A DNA stretch of 12,431 bases from Flavobacterium sp. (GTDB lineage: Bacteria > Bacteroidota > Bacteroidia > Flavobacteriales > Flavobacteriaceae), in contig JAAURU010000059.1 of the NCBI GenBank assembly GCA_012032075.1, positions 1 through 12,431 on the forward strand. Reading direction: 5' to 3'. Within the stretch, counting starts at the first letter, position 1, and each line of letters begins with the position of its first letter. Shown piece by piece: positions 1 through 8,213 of this stretch. The translations under genes were made by a program, and so were the position numbers. The notes under the pieces were generated by a model. The model had not been told where the DNA came from. It saw only the letters and a program-made list of their open reading frames with translations, and did not search any database.

Positions 1-509
1 GCATAGCGACTAAAACCGAAATTAGCGTCAATACATTCCACAATAAAATCGGAAATATCTTCTAGATACAATGTTGCTAAATGTTTGGCTTTATCTTGCA
101 TTCCCATAGTTCCAAAAGCATATGCCGTAGCTTCGGGATCCTCATTATAGGAATCAAACCGAGAAGCTTCTGGTAGAAAGTTTCCACTACAAATTTGTCT
201 AGCTAACGAAGGATTCTTGCCTTGCAAAAAAGCAATTACTGAATCGATTGTTTTTATATATTCGTTTTTAAGGGTGTAGATGCGTTGTGCGTTTTCCGAT
301 GCTTGAAGAATGACTTCGACAGGCTCAGTCTGACAAAAAAGATTGGTTAATCCTTGTTTGGAAAACAATTCTAGTATCACTTCGATTCCTAAATCCATTT
401 GGAACGCTGAAATATTTTTGGTATTCAAAAAACCTTTTATATAAGCTGTTGCTGGATACGGAGTATTCAGTTGTGTAAAAGGAGGTGTGATTAATAGAAT
501 GTCTTTCAT
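1..509 (-). CDS. Probable B12-binding-type radical SAM protein, N-terminal part (truncated by left edge)
   Basis: An uninterrupted reading frame starts at ATG 509 and runs off the left edge after about 169 codons. The start MKDILLITPPFTQLN, followed by PYPATAYIKGFLNTKN, resembles the cobalamin-binding-like N-terminus of large flavobacterial radical SAM proteins (usually about 700 residues). This is family recall: the CxxxCxxC iron-sulfur motif would lie beyond the edge and cannot be checked. The start lies 23 bp downstream of the HTH regulator stop codon, so the two genes are probably co-transcribed. Residues near position 60 read CQTEPVEV and are encoded by a 25-bp stretch (311-335) that matches a common flavobacterial intergenic repeat, here carried in frame inside the protein. 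Substrate and pathway cannot be told from this fragment. Confidence 0.6.
   Translation of the reverse strand, partial: MKDILLITPPFTQLNTPYPATAYIKGFLNTKNISAFQMDLGIEVILELFSKQGLTNLFCQTEPVEVILQASENAQRIYTLKNEYIKTIDSVIAFLQGKNPSLARQICSGNFLPEASRFDSYNEDPEATAYAFGTMGMQDKAKHLATLYLEDISDFIVECIDANFGFSRY
311..335. repeat. Flavobacterial short interspersed repeat (TTCGACAGGCTCAGTCTGAC type) inside a coding region
   Basis: The segment TGACTTCGACAGGCTCAGTC plus TGACA is, from memory, a copy of a short repeat scattered between genes in many Flavobacteriaceae. It has an imperfect inverted core (GACaggctcaGTC). Here it lies within the radical SAM gene and is read in frame as (C)QTEPVEV, without a stop. Confidence 0.5.
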
Positions 510-532
510 TGTAAATTAAAATGAGGACAAAA

Positions 533-877
533 TTACTCCATCTCTTTTAGAATATTGTGTATTTGTTGGATTTTATCTGCTGGCAAAGCATTTATTTTAC
601 TAATAAATTCGTTATCCAGTTCTTTTTTAGTTAGTGAATGTAATGCGTGATCCTTTGGAATACTATCATTTTGATAGGGTCTAAAATCTAGAATATCGTT
701 TGGAGTACAATTAAAATCTCGGCAAAATTTTTCTAGTCGCTCCAGATTTATTTCTTGTACCCTGTTGTTTGTAAGCTTGGTTGCATAACCCGCAGAGTAA
801 CCGTTATTTGTTAAATAAGTAAAAGGTCTTACTATTCCTTTTAATCTAAAGATGCGAGCGAAATTAAAGTATATCAT
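533..877 (-). CDS. Small Cro/C1-type helix-turn-helix protein
   Basis: This is a complete 114-residue protein. Roughly residues 18-67 have the pattern of a Cro/C1 (HTH_26-like) DNA-binding domain: a recognition-helix region (GYSAGYATKLTNNRV), then NLERLEKFCRDFNCTPNDIL, the 'which residues choose the operator, small early genes' style of helix 4-5 signature seen in short XRE proteins. The C-terminal third is charged and helical (KKELDNEFISKINALPADK) and may dimerise or bind a partner. It lies 23 bp upstream of the radical SAM gene in the same direction and is probably the first gene of that operon. A TATTTTTG -7 box lies just upstream (893-900). The adjoining 400-bp gap contains repeated sites that could be its operators, but nothing in the sequence proves this. 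Confidence 0.75.
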   Translation of the reverse strand: MIYFNFARIFRLKGIVRPFTYLTNNGYSAGYATKLTNNRVQEINLERLEKFCRDFNCTPNDILDFRPYQNDSIPKDHALHSLTKKELDNEFISKINALPADKIQQIHNILKEME

Positions 878-892
878 GTTGTTTTTATTTCA

Positions 893-900
893 AAAATAGC
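893..900 (-). promoter_or_regulatory. Candidate -7 promoter element for the HTH/radical SAM operon
   Basis: On the minus strand the sequence reads TATTTTTG, a perfect match to the Bacteroidetes -7 consensus TAnnTTTG, ending 16 bp before the HTH start codon. No TTG is found at the expected -33 distance, so support is partial. Confidence 0.35.
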
Positions 901-940
901 GAAAAAAGTAATAACGATATATTAGTGAATCATTAAGATT

Positions 941-1175
941 TGAGTAGTAAGTATTAAGATATAGAAATAAAGTAGTAAGATTCAATAATTAAGTATCATA
1001 TACCATATAATATTTAATAAATTATTCTAATAATTTAATATATATCGATACTAAAATAGTAAGTTATAATAATGAATTACTAAATATTAAAAATAAAGTA
1101 ACAAGTACACTAAATAAAGTAGTAAATATCTAAAATAAAGCAACAAGATATACAAAATAATTCTCAAGATGTAAA
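941..1175. repeat. Degenerate direct repeats, 21-bp period, in the divergent intergenic region
   Basis: The gap 878-1288 contains no gene. It is extremely AT-rich and carries copies of the unit AAATAAAGYARYAAG. Three are in tandem at exactly 21-bp spacing (1091, 1112, 1133), a further one starts at 965, and weaker copies (GTAGTAAG at 946; AATAGTAAG around 1055; AAATAATTCTCAAG at 1155) lie around them. A 21-bp period is two DNA turns, so the sites face the same side of the helix. They lie between the HTH regulator gene and the divergently read giant surface protein, so an operator array is possible. Simple AT-rich tandem duplication is equally possible. Confidence 0.5.
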
Positions 1176-1228
1176 GAATACTTTTAATTAATATAGGTTA
1201 TTATGGGTTATTTCTTTTTGTTTAATTT

Positions 1229-1270
1229 TATTTTTGGCAGTACAATGTATTGGTTTTAGTAGTATTTTTG
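1229..1270 (+). promoter_or_regulatory. Candidate promoter elements for the SBBP surface protein gene
   Basis: Two TATTTTTG boxes (1229-1236 and 1263-1270) match the Bacteroidetes -7 consensus TAnnTTTG. The second lies 24 bp before the ATG at 1295. The nearest upstream TTG to the second box is at 1234-1236, a spacing of 26 bp, longer than the usual 17-23. The region is a likely promoter, but the exact pair is uncertain. Confidence 0.35.
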
Positions 1271-1294
1271 CGGGATTAATTTTATGATTTGAAT

Positions 1295-4200
1295 ATGAGG
1301 CAATTTTACGTTTTATTGTTTTTGGTTAGTACAATTGTTCTTTTTGCCCAAAAGCAAACTACATCTATTGGTTTTATTGAAAACAAAGGACAAATTGTTG
1401 ACCAAAAAGGAAAAGAAAATTTAGAGGTAAAATATTTACTCAATACTACTGGATTAAATGTTCAATTGAGAGCCAATGGTTTTTCTTATGATGTGTATGA
1501 AACAGAGCGAATACCATTAACTAAAAAAGATAAAGAATTTAATGGTTCTAATCCAAGTTTTGATACTGACATAAAAACTCCTGATTACTCATTAAAATAT
1601 AATTTTCACAGAATAGATATTGATTTTTGAATACTAATAAAACTGTAAAGTTAATTTCAGAAGAAAAATCTTCAGATTATGATAATTATTACAATGTAGC
1701 TCATGCACCTGATGGGATTACAAATGTGCATAAATTTCAGAAAATAACGTATCAAAACATTTACAATAATATTGATGTTGTATTCTTTATTCCAAAAGAT
1801 ACAACAAAGGTGGTGGAATATAATTTCATAGTGAAACCAGGAGGAAAAGTTTCAGATATTCAATTAAAGTTCAATGGTGGTAAAACTGAATTGGTTGACA
1901 ACAAAATTAAAATGAACCTTCGTTTTGGGCAAATGGAAGAAATGTTGCCTTTGAGTTGGGTTGAAAATGGCACTTCAAAAGAAGAAATTTCGGTAAATTA
2001 TAAAAAAATTAAGAAGAATGTTTACGGTTTTGATGGAGAAGTTAACTCATCAAACAAAACTATTGTTATTGATCCTGTTCCTGTGAGGCTTTGGGGGACT
2101 TATTATGGAGGATTAGATAATAGTTATAGTACGTTTAAAGGGGATTTAGATTCAGACACAAATGGTAATTTAATTTTAGTGGGATCTACTAGTAGTCTTT
2201 CATCTACTTTTGCTTCATTCGGAACACATCAAGGAACCTCAAGTATAGAGTCATTAGATGGCTACATCGCTAAATTTAATGTTACTGGAAATAGAGTTTG
2301 GGGAACATTTTATGGCGGTAATTCAATTGATAAGATAAACGGGGTCAAAGTGGATTATCAAAATAACATTCTTGTTACTGGTGAAACCTATAGCGCGACT
2401 AATATAAGTACAACAGGTACTTTTAAACAAAATTTATCAGGATTTGCGGACGCATTTATTGCAAAATTTAATTCTAATGGAATTTTAGTTTGGGGATCAT
2501 ATTTTGGAGGTGAGGCTGATGATTATTCCTTTGATATTGATGTTGATTCTTCAAATAACGCATATATAGTTGGAACAACTAGAAGTTACAACAACATATC
2601 TATTAATAATAATTTTCAAACTTTATTAAATACTGTTGGTACAATTTCTAATGGTTCATTTGACGGTTTAATTGCTAAATTTTCATCAAATGGACAAATT
2701 ATTTGGAGTACTTATTGTGGAGGAGATTCAAATGACGAACTTAAAACAATAAAAGTGACTAATAATTTTATAGTTACTGCCGGCTATACTTTAAACAGTT
2801 CAAATATAGCAACTTCAGGAGCTCACCAAGTTACTACCACTTCTTACATTGATGGTATTATTTATAAATTTTCACTAAATGGAAATAGAGAATGGAGTTC
2901 CTATTATGGAGGTGAAGGGATTGATAAAATTAGAGCTATAGAAACCGACATAAATGATAATATTTATTTTGGAGGTGATACTAATAGTTCTAACGACATT
3001 GCTTCTTTAGCTAGTTTTGATGATTTTAATCAAAATGAAGAAACTGGCTTTTTGGTCAAATTTAATAGTCTTGGAGAAAAAATATGGGGAACATTTTTAG
3101 GCTCTGGTGTAAAATTGTACTCCATAAAACAATCTTCAGACAATATTTACATAGGAGCAACTGGAAGCAATAGTGGCTCATCAAATGCTTCTTTAACAAA
3201 TAATTGCTCATATGATTCTTCTGGATCTGCGGAAGGTTATATAGGGAAATTTTCAAGTTCTGGAAATTTTATATGGGGTACTTTTGTAGGAGGATTTGAT
3301 CAGTACTCTGAATCTAAAATCTGCATTAATAATTCAAAAATTTCATTAGCAGGGTCAACATTAAATATTAATAATAATTCAATTACAGACTCGAATTCCT
3401 ATCAACAAACATTTACAAGTTCAACAGCTTATTTTTTAATGACTTTTGAAGATTCATCTGACTATATTATTACTCAAAATCCAAATGTAAATTCACCTTT
3501 GTGCGCGGGTAGTGATATTATTTTCACAGGACCAAGTGGTTTTAATTATCAATGGACAGGTCCAAATAGTTTTTCAAGTAATTTACAAAATCCAGTTGTC
3601 ACTAATTCTACAAACTTAAATAGCGGTATATATAACTTAATTATTAGCAATAATTGTGGATTTATAAAAAATTATGAATTAAATGTTTCTGTTGGAGACA
3701 GTGAATTACCAATTCCCTCGATAAAAAATCTACCAACAATTAATGGAGATTGTAACACTAATATTACTAATATTCCAACAGCTAATGATAATTGTGCTGG
3801 AATAATTAATGGATCTACGACAGATCCACTGACTTATTCAACAGCTGGAACTTACACAATTGCTTGGAGTTATGATGACGGCAATGGAAATGTAAGCACC
3901 CAAACACAATCCATAATAATCACGGCTACACCTGTTCCAGTAACAAATCAAAATTTTTATTTCTGTCCTGGACAAAGTCCTACACTTAACGACATTCTAA
4001 TTACAGGACAAAATATTATTTGGTACAATGCTCCAACTAATGGAAATGTTTTACCTACAACTACTCCATTACAAAATGGAGTGACTTATTATGCTAGTCA
4101 GACTATAAATGGTTGTGAAAGTGATCGAGTTCCTGTTAGTGTAACTATTCAAAATACACCTGCTCCAACAGGAAATACAAGTCAAAGTTTTTGTAGTACT

Positions 4201-5364
4201 GCTAATGCGACTTTAAATGAGATTGTTAGTAATGGTACAAATATAATTTGGTATGACAGTGCAAATGGGAATTTGGTTTTACCAAATACAACAACTTTGG
4301 TAGATGGAACAACTTATTATGCTTCTCAAACGGTTAATGGTTGTGAAAGTGTTGCTAGATTTATAGTAACTATTAGTTTAATCAATACATTAAATGCTAC
4401 TGATTATTCAGAATCTTTGTGTGATGATTTGAATAATGGCTTTGAAATTTTAAATCTTACTAACTACAATTCTAATTTAATTACCTCAACTGGAAATACC
4501 TTTAGCTATTACAATTCGTTGAATGGTGCTGAAAATGGCATTATTTCAGATAGAATTACAAATGCAAATAATTATAATCTGACCGTTGGAAATTCAATTA
4601 TTTATGTTAGAATTGATTCTCCTAATACTTGTCATCAAGTTGTCGAACTGGATCTTACCTTATATAGCAAGCCTTTCTTAGCTATAAATGACATAATGCC
4701 AATTTGTGAAGGTGCATCTATTACTATTTCTGCTGGAAATGGTTTTGATACTTACTTTTGGTCAACAGGAGCAACGACTCCATCTATTACTGTTTTTCAA
4801 GCTGGGAATTATTCGGTAACGGTTTCTGAATATCATGGCAATCTGACTTGTTCTACATCTAAAAATTTTACTGTTGTAAATTCTAATATTGCAACTATTT
4901 CTCAAATTATAAGTTCAGATTGGACAGATAATGAGAATACTATAACCGTTTTAGTAAATGCTAACAGTGATGGTAATTATGAATATTCTATAGATGGGAT
5001 AAATTATCAAGACAGTCCTATTTTTAATGGTCTAGGAAGTGGTGAATATACCGTTTATGTAAATGATAAAAATGGTTGTGGTGAAGTAAAAGATGAAGTT
5101 TACTTATTAATGTATCCCAAGTTTTTTACACCAAATGGTGATGGTTATAATGATTTTTGGAAAATTAAATTCTCTGAAAATGAACCAAATATAACGATTA
5201 AAATATTTGACCGTTATGGTAAATTTATAAAACAATTAAGTACAAACTCAGAAGGTTGGGATGGTACTTATTTAGGCAAAGAAGCTTTTTCAACGGATTA
5301 TTGGTTTACGGTAACTAGAGAAAACGGAAAAGAATATAAAGGTCATTTTACTTTGAAACGATAA
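1295..5364 (+). pseudogene. Giant secreted SBBP beta-propeller / Ig-like protein with T9SS type B (CHU_C) sorting domain, one frameshift
   Basis: Two overlapping frames (1295-1630 and 1627-5364) form one gene of about 1356 residues if one T is added to the T-run at 1624-1628. The join then reads RIDIDFLNTNKTVKLISE, inside a conserved N-terminal domain (DUF7948-like: ENKGQIVDQKGK to IDPVPVRLWGTYYGG). Order: signal peptide MRQFYVLLFLVSTIVLFAQ; N-terminal domain to about residue 265; seven SBBP beta-propeller blades marked by W-[GS]-[ST]-[YF]-x-G-G about 65 residues apart (DNA 2092, 2299, 2491, 2704, 2893, 3085, 3275); an Ig-like module; a HYR-like module (DDGNGNVSTQTQS); two near-identical Ig_7-type modules with TYYASQTxNGCES; two further beta modules; and a C-terminal gliding-type domain (FFTPNGDGYNDFWKI to GHFTLKR). 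It is probably exported and attached at the surface by type IX secretion. The ligand is unknown. Start 1295 is preferred over the in-frame TTG at 1289 because it gives a normal signal peptide. Confidence 0.85.
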
Positions 5365-5405
5365 AAAAAATGAGTCTGTTAAAATTAACAGCCTCATTTT
5401 TTTTT
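5363..5405. terminator. Bidirectional intrinsic terminator between convergent genes
   Basis: An A-run, then ATGAG-t-CTGTT, a short AAAATT loop, AACAG-c-CTCAT and a T-run of nine form a long, nearly perfect hairpin with A/T flanks on both sides. It begins at the stop codon of the plus-strand SBBP gene and reaches the stop codon of the minus-strand type A sorting protein, so it can end transcription from both directions. Confidence 0.85.
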
Positions 5406-5739
5406 ATTGTACTACTAGTTTCCTATTTTCCCCATTTATGGAAAGCAAATAAATTCCAGCTGGTAAAGATTCAATTAAAATGATTTCCTCTTGAGCTTTT
5501 GCTTTTAATTCAATCATTTTTTTTCCTTTAACATCTGAAATGACAATCTGATCATCTTCTTTTACACCTTGAAGCGTTACTATGTCGTTTGCAGGATTTG
5601 GATACATGTTAATTACTTTCTCGCTTTTAACTTTAGAAGAAACAGTAACATTCGATTTAGATTTTTTAATACTCGGTTTACTTACATCATTAGAAGCTTG
5701 CTCTTGAGCTACCATAGAAGACGAAACAAGAATAGCCAT
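5404..5739 (-). CDS. Small secreted protein with T9SS type A sorting domain (signal peptide probably cut by a frameshift)
   Basis: The readable frame from ATG 5739 encodes 111 residues. A Lys/Ser-rich linker (SIKKSKSNVTVSSKVKS) follows the leader, then a C-terminal Por-secretion domain: INMYPNPANDIVTL, VISDVKGKKM, LPAGIYLLSINGENRKLVVQ. This is nearly the whole mature protein, so it resembles a bare sorting domain rather than an enzyme with one attached. Upstream, an ATG at 5765 is followed by a run of five A residues. With a sixth it reads MKKVKLSLFMAILVSSSMVAQEQ, a normal signal peptide ending at the VAQ cleavage region. I therefore think the true start is 5765 and that one base is missing at 5758-5762. 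A well-formed promoter precedes 5765 by about 34 bp. The protein is probably exported by the Sec and type IX routes; its role is unknown. Confidence 0.75.
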   Translation of the reverse strand: MAILVSSSMVAQEQASNDVSKPSIKKSKSNVTVSSKVKSEKVINMYPNPANDIVTLQGVKEDDQIVISDVKGKKMIELKAKAQEEIILIESLPAGIYLLSINGENRKLVVQ

Positions 5740-5798
5740 AAATAGACTTAATTTAACTTTTTCATAATTGTTTTTTTTATAGTTGTTGTTTGTGAGGG

Positions 5799-5828
5799 CA
5801 AAAATATCTTTTTATAATAACGAAACAA
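5799..5828 (-). promoter_or_regulatory. Promoter of the type A sorting-domain gene (TTG-N19-TATTTTTG)
   Basis: On the minus strand a TTG (5826-5828) is followed after exactly 19 bp by TATTTTTG (5799-5806), a full match to the Bacteroidetes -33/-7 pattern. Transcription would begin near 5792, about 27 nt before the proposed start codon at 5765. This also supports 5765 as the original start. Confidence 0.65.
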
Positions 5829-5926
5829 TAATGTCTTTTATTTTTTTATTAAGAATTTTTGTTAATAAGTTTAACTTTTTATTAATAAATCATTAATAAA
5901 CAAGAATTAAATCTTATTATAACTAT

Positions 5927-6831
5927 TTAAATCCACTCTGATGTTTCTTTATAATTTATAGGGAAATAAGTGAGGTATTGCACTAAACGTGGTTTACTTC
6001 CTGTATTAGGCGAAGCACAGTGTGGTAAGGCTTGATGCCAAATAATAAAATCTCCAGCTTTTCCAGTTATGGGTTTAGGAATTAATGTCTCTAAAGCTAC
6101 TTCTCTAGGATTCTCATTAGGCTGTAAGGACTTCATCCAATTCTCAATTTGATGATGAAAACCTGGAACACAATGAAAAGCACCTTCTTTATCATTGCAA
6201 TCTGACAGGTACAATAATCCTTGCAAACGAAAGGGAATAGGTTGCTTTAAACTTACATCCCAATGTAATTTACTTCCTAAAAAGTTATAACCTGTTGTGA
6301 TTGGTGGATTGAAACTGACTTTGTCTATCGTTTTATAAATTTCATTCGTTCCATACAATTGCTCATATGCCTTTTGAATTTTTAAAGAGGCTCGGTTTTT
6401 CTCTAAGGTTGGATGATTAAAAAAGTTTACCATCAATCCTTTTTGTTCTTTATGTGATTTATACCATGTTGTAACATCTTCGGAATCTTTTTCTAAAAAT
6501 TGCCAAATTGCCTTTTGTGTTGCCAAACAATCTTCTTCAGGAATTGCGTTTTTCACCACTATGTAGCCATTAGCATTCCAAAAGTCTAAATCTTCTTTCG
6601 TAAGAACATCTGCTATTACATCTGTTTTAGTCTCTATTTTTTTTCTTTCTGTTGAATCCAATTTTTAAATTCAGTGAAAGTTGGCTTTTCTTCATGAAGA
6701 TAATGCAAGGTTTCTTCCATACTTATTCCCAACTGATACAAGTGCGCTGTTTCTTGATTCCAAGTGGTTTCCATAGTGGTACTACTATTTCTTACTCTGT
6801 TCCAAAAATTTTCTATTACTTGTGTATCCAT
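5927..6831 (-). pseudogene. Phytanoyl-CoA dioxygenase (PhyH)-family Fe(II)/2-oxoglutarate oxygenase, one frameshift
   Basis: Two frames (6831-6634 and 6661-5927) join into one protein of about 301 residues when one A is added to the run of eight at 6637-6644. The join reads FKNWIQQKEKKIETKTDV. The fold is recognisable from DLDFWNANGYIVVKNAIPEEDC, the metal-binding HWDVS (HxD), the distal histidine in HQALPHCASPN and the 2-oxoglutarate-binding arginine in KPRLVQYLTYFP. All three iron ligands are present, so an active hydroxylase is expected; the substrate is unknown. The first 60 residues (NFWNRVRNSS, QLYQLGISMEETLHYL) form a helical N-terminal extension. The gene has its own promoter and lies downstream of the TPR gene terminator, so it is not part of the RNA-repair operon. 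Confidence 0.8.
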
Positions 6832-6853
6832 ATTAAAAATGAGTCGTTGGTAT

Positions 6854-6883
6854 CAAATGTAACTGAATTTTATTTTTCTACAA
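6854..6883 (-). promoter_or_regulatory. Promoter of the PhyH-family gene (TTG-N19-TACATTTG)
   Basis: On the minus strand TTG at 6881-6883 is followed after exactly 19 bp by TACATTTG at 6854-6861, matching the Bacteroidetes consensus. The TTG is the end of the T-tract of the upstream terminator, so the two signals overlap. Transcription would begin near 6847, about 16 nt before the ATG at 6831. Confidence 0.65.
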
Positions 6884-6909
6884 AAAAAGGATGCCTATTA
6901 GCATCCTTT
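6882..6909 (-). terminator. Intrinsic terminator closing the RNA-repair/TPR gene set, overlapping the TPR stop codon
   Basis: On the minus strand the sequence reads AAAGGATGC-TAATAG-GCATCCTTT followed by a T-run. The 5' arm is formed by the last codons of the TPR gene (K, G, C), and its TAA stop codon lies in the loop. The terminator is therefore partly encoded inside the gene. Confidence 0.85.
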
Positions 6910-7437
6910 CTTTTTCTTGTTTTTCTTAGATTTCGTTTCTTTTTTCTTTTTAGGTTTTAGAAGTTCCAATTTTTCTTTAATTCTTGTTTTAGCTTCCTCC
7001 AAATAATAATTGAACTCATTATTGACAACTGTTAACTTCAGTTCTTTTAAAAGTTTTTTTGCTTCTTTTAATTCTCTTTTGATTTCGTGAAGTTGGATTT
7101 TCTTAATTAAAATCTCAGCTTTATTGATTCCTTTTACGGTTAAAGCAAAATCGATTAACTTTTCTGCTTCTTCAAAATCTTCATTGGCTAACAAAGTTTG
7201 AATATAATAAGGATACACCTCGATAGCATTGATGTTAATTCCTAACGCTTGCTCGAAATAATTTTTCGCTTCTTCATAATTGAATAATTGTTCTGCTTGT
7301 ATTCTGGCATACAAACACAAAGCTGTGGTATTCTTATCGTCATACGACAAAGCATAATCTAAGGATTGTATGGTTTCTTCCAAACAATAGGGATAATTAT
7401 CCATGGCTTGAAACAAGTATTTATCTATTGACTTCAT
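6898..7437 (-). CDS. Tetratricopeptide-repeat protein with Lys-rich tail
   Basis: This complete 179-residue protein is all-helical. Residues about 1-120 carry TPR-like helix pairs: CLEETIQSLDYALSYDDKNTTALCLYARI, then FNYEEAKNYFEQALGININAIEVYPYYI, then NEDFEEAEKLIDFALTV. The spacing (about 34-36 residues) and the small/aromatic pattern fit TPRs. A coiled-coil-like stretch (LHEIKRELKEAKKLLKELK) and a strongly basic tail (KPKKKKETKSKKNKKKKGC) follow; the tail could bind RNA, ribosomes or the membrane. The gene starts 32 bp after the prfH stop, with no promoter visible between them, and ends in a terminator. It therefore looks like the last gene of the rtcB-prfH transcription unit. A role in RNA repair is suggested only by position. 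Confidence 0.7.
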   Translation of the reverse strand: MKSIDKYLFQAMDNYPYCLEETIQSLDYALSYDDKNTTALCLYARIQAEQLFNYEEAKNYFEQALGININAIEVYPYYIQTLLANEDFEEAEKLIDFALTVKGINKAEILIKKIQLHEIKRELKEAKKLLKELKLTVVNNEFNYYLEEAKTRIKEKLELLKPKKKKETKSKKNKKKKGC

Positions 7438-7442
7438 ATGTC

Positions 7443-7480
7443 TAGTAATTAGTAATTAGTCCATAGTAATTAGTTACTAT
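7443..7480. repeat. Short tandem/inverted TAGTAATTAG repeats at the prfH-TPR junction
   Basis: TAGTAATTAGTAATTAGT is followed after three bases by TAGTAATTAGTTACTA. The second half is a near-palindrome (TAGTAAtTAgTTACTA). The array covers the prfH stop codon and the 32-bp gap before the TPR gene. Similar ATTAGTA runs are, in my memory, common between flavobacterial genes. No function is evident. Confidence 0.5.
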
Positions 7481-8206
7481 TTCGTAATTCATTTTTATAT
7501 TTTAATCGTTCTTTTTTGTAGCTTTTATCTACTTTTTGTTTTTTAAAATCAGAACCTTGAAACACTCTTACAGGATTACCTCTTTCAATTTGCATTTGGT
7601 TGGTCCAAGTGTTTTGTTCTTGGTTTTTAAACTGATTCAAATTGTTTGCCTCAATCTTTTGCTTTAAGCGTTCTGTTGCTAACTTTTTATTTTGGTGTTG
7701 CGAACGGGAATCCATAGCAACGACTGCAATGCCTGTTGGAATATGTGTTGCTCTAATTGCCGAACTTACTTTATTCACATGTTGGCCACCAGCACCTGAA
7801 CTGCGCATTGCTTGATATTGAACATCCTTTCATGGAATTTAGTTTCACTTGATTGTTCAATTTCAAAAATCCCTATGAACCAATTTTTACGTTGGTGAAA
7901 CTTTCGAAAAGTGCTTTTTCCAATCCATTGAATGGTGCCTAACCAAGACGTTACAAACTCGTTTGCTTTTTTGCCTTCTATTTGAATAATTGCGGTTTCT
8001 ACGGTTCCGTTTTCGCTACCTGCTTCTCTTTGCAAAACGGTTGCTTTTACTTGCCACTCGTTTGCTTCTTCCAACACTTTTTTAAGCACTTGAGCCACAA
8101 CCCAAGTGCATTCTGCTGGTCCTCTTCCTGAGGTTATTTGTATAAGCCTCACTCCAACCCTCTCCAAAGGAGAGGAAGCATGTGACTTGTTATTATTATT
8201 GTTCAT
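7470..8206 (-). pseudogene. prfH: Peptide chain release factor H (PrfH), one frameshift
   Basis: Two frames (8206-7775 and 7808-7470) join when one base is added near 7826-7830 (GAAAGGATG). The join reads KFHE(R/K)DVQYQAMRSSGAGGQHVNK. PrfH is a codon-independent release factor: the GGQ motif (GAGGQHVNK) hydrolyses peptidyl-tRNA, while the stop-codon recognition domain is replaced by the PrfH domain (IQITSGRGPAEC, WLGTIQWIGKS, HQRKNWFIGIF). In known RtcB2-PrfH systems it acts on ribosomes with a cleaved 16S decoding centre and lets RtcB reseal the RNA. Family landmarks continue to the end (SRSQHQNKKLA, QIERGNPVRVF). From ATG 8206 the protein is about 245 residues, but the first 18 (NNNNNKSHASSPLERVG) come from a palindromic repeat; GTG 8152 gives 227 residues starting RLIQITSG and may be the ancestral start. 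The gene lies 7 bp after the nucleotidyltransferase gene. Confidence 0.88.
8147..8177. repeat. Palindromic interspersed repeat (CCTCTCC-AAA-GGAGAGG) forming the 5' end of prfH
   Basis: Perfect 7-bp arms CCTCTCC (8159-8165) and GGAGAGG (8169-8175) surround AAA, with the flank CACTCCAACC. This is a repeat type I recall from many Bacteroidetes genomes (CTCTCCTTTGGAGAG followed by GGGxTGGxGTGAG). Read on the minus strand it encodes SPLERVGVR, fused to the PrfH N-terminus. Confidence 0.55.
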
Positions 8207-8213
8207 ACTTTTA

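Noticed and set aside
941..1175. CRISPR array
   Set aside because: The repeats are short, degenerate and nearly contiguous, with no unique spacers of regular length and no cas genes nearby.
1624..1630. Possible programmed frameshift (TTT TGA) in the SBBP gene, with a similar T TTT TGA context in rtcB
   Set aside because: There is no canonical slippery heptamer or downstream stimulator, and six further -1 events in the window share the same homopolymer character, so a sequence error is the simpler cause.
3062..3256. Minus-strand frame of 64 codons inside the SBBP gene
   Set aside because: It is antisense to a well-supported beta-propeller coding frame and its translation has no domain character; a shadow frame.
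5830..5926. Possible terminator for the PhyH gene in the AT-rich gap
   Set aside because: Only TTAATAA direct repeats and T-runs are visible; no stable GC-containing stem was found.
6652..6960. Plus-strand 102-codon frame rich in Phe across the PhyH/TPR junction
   Set aside because: It runs antisense to the phyH N-terminus, across a promoter and a terminator, and its Phe-rich product is the mirror of Lys-rich coding.
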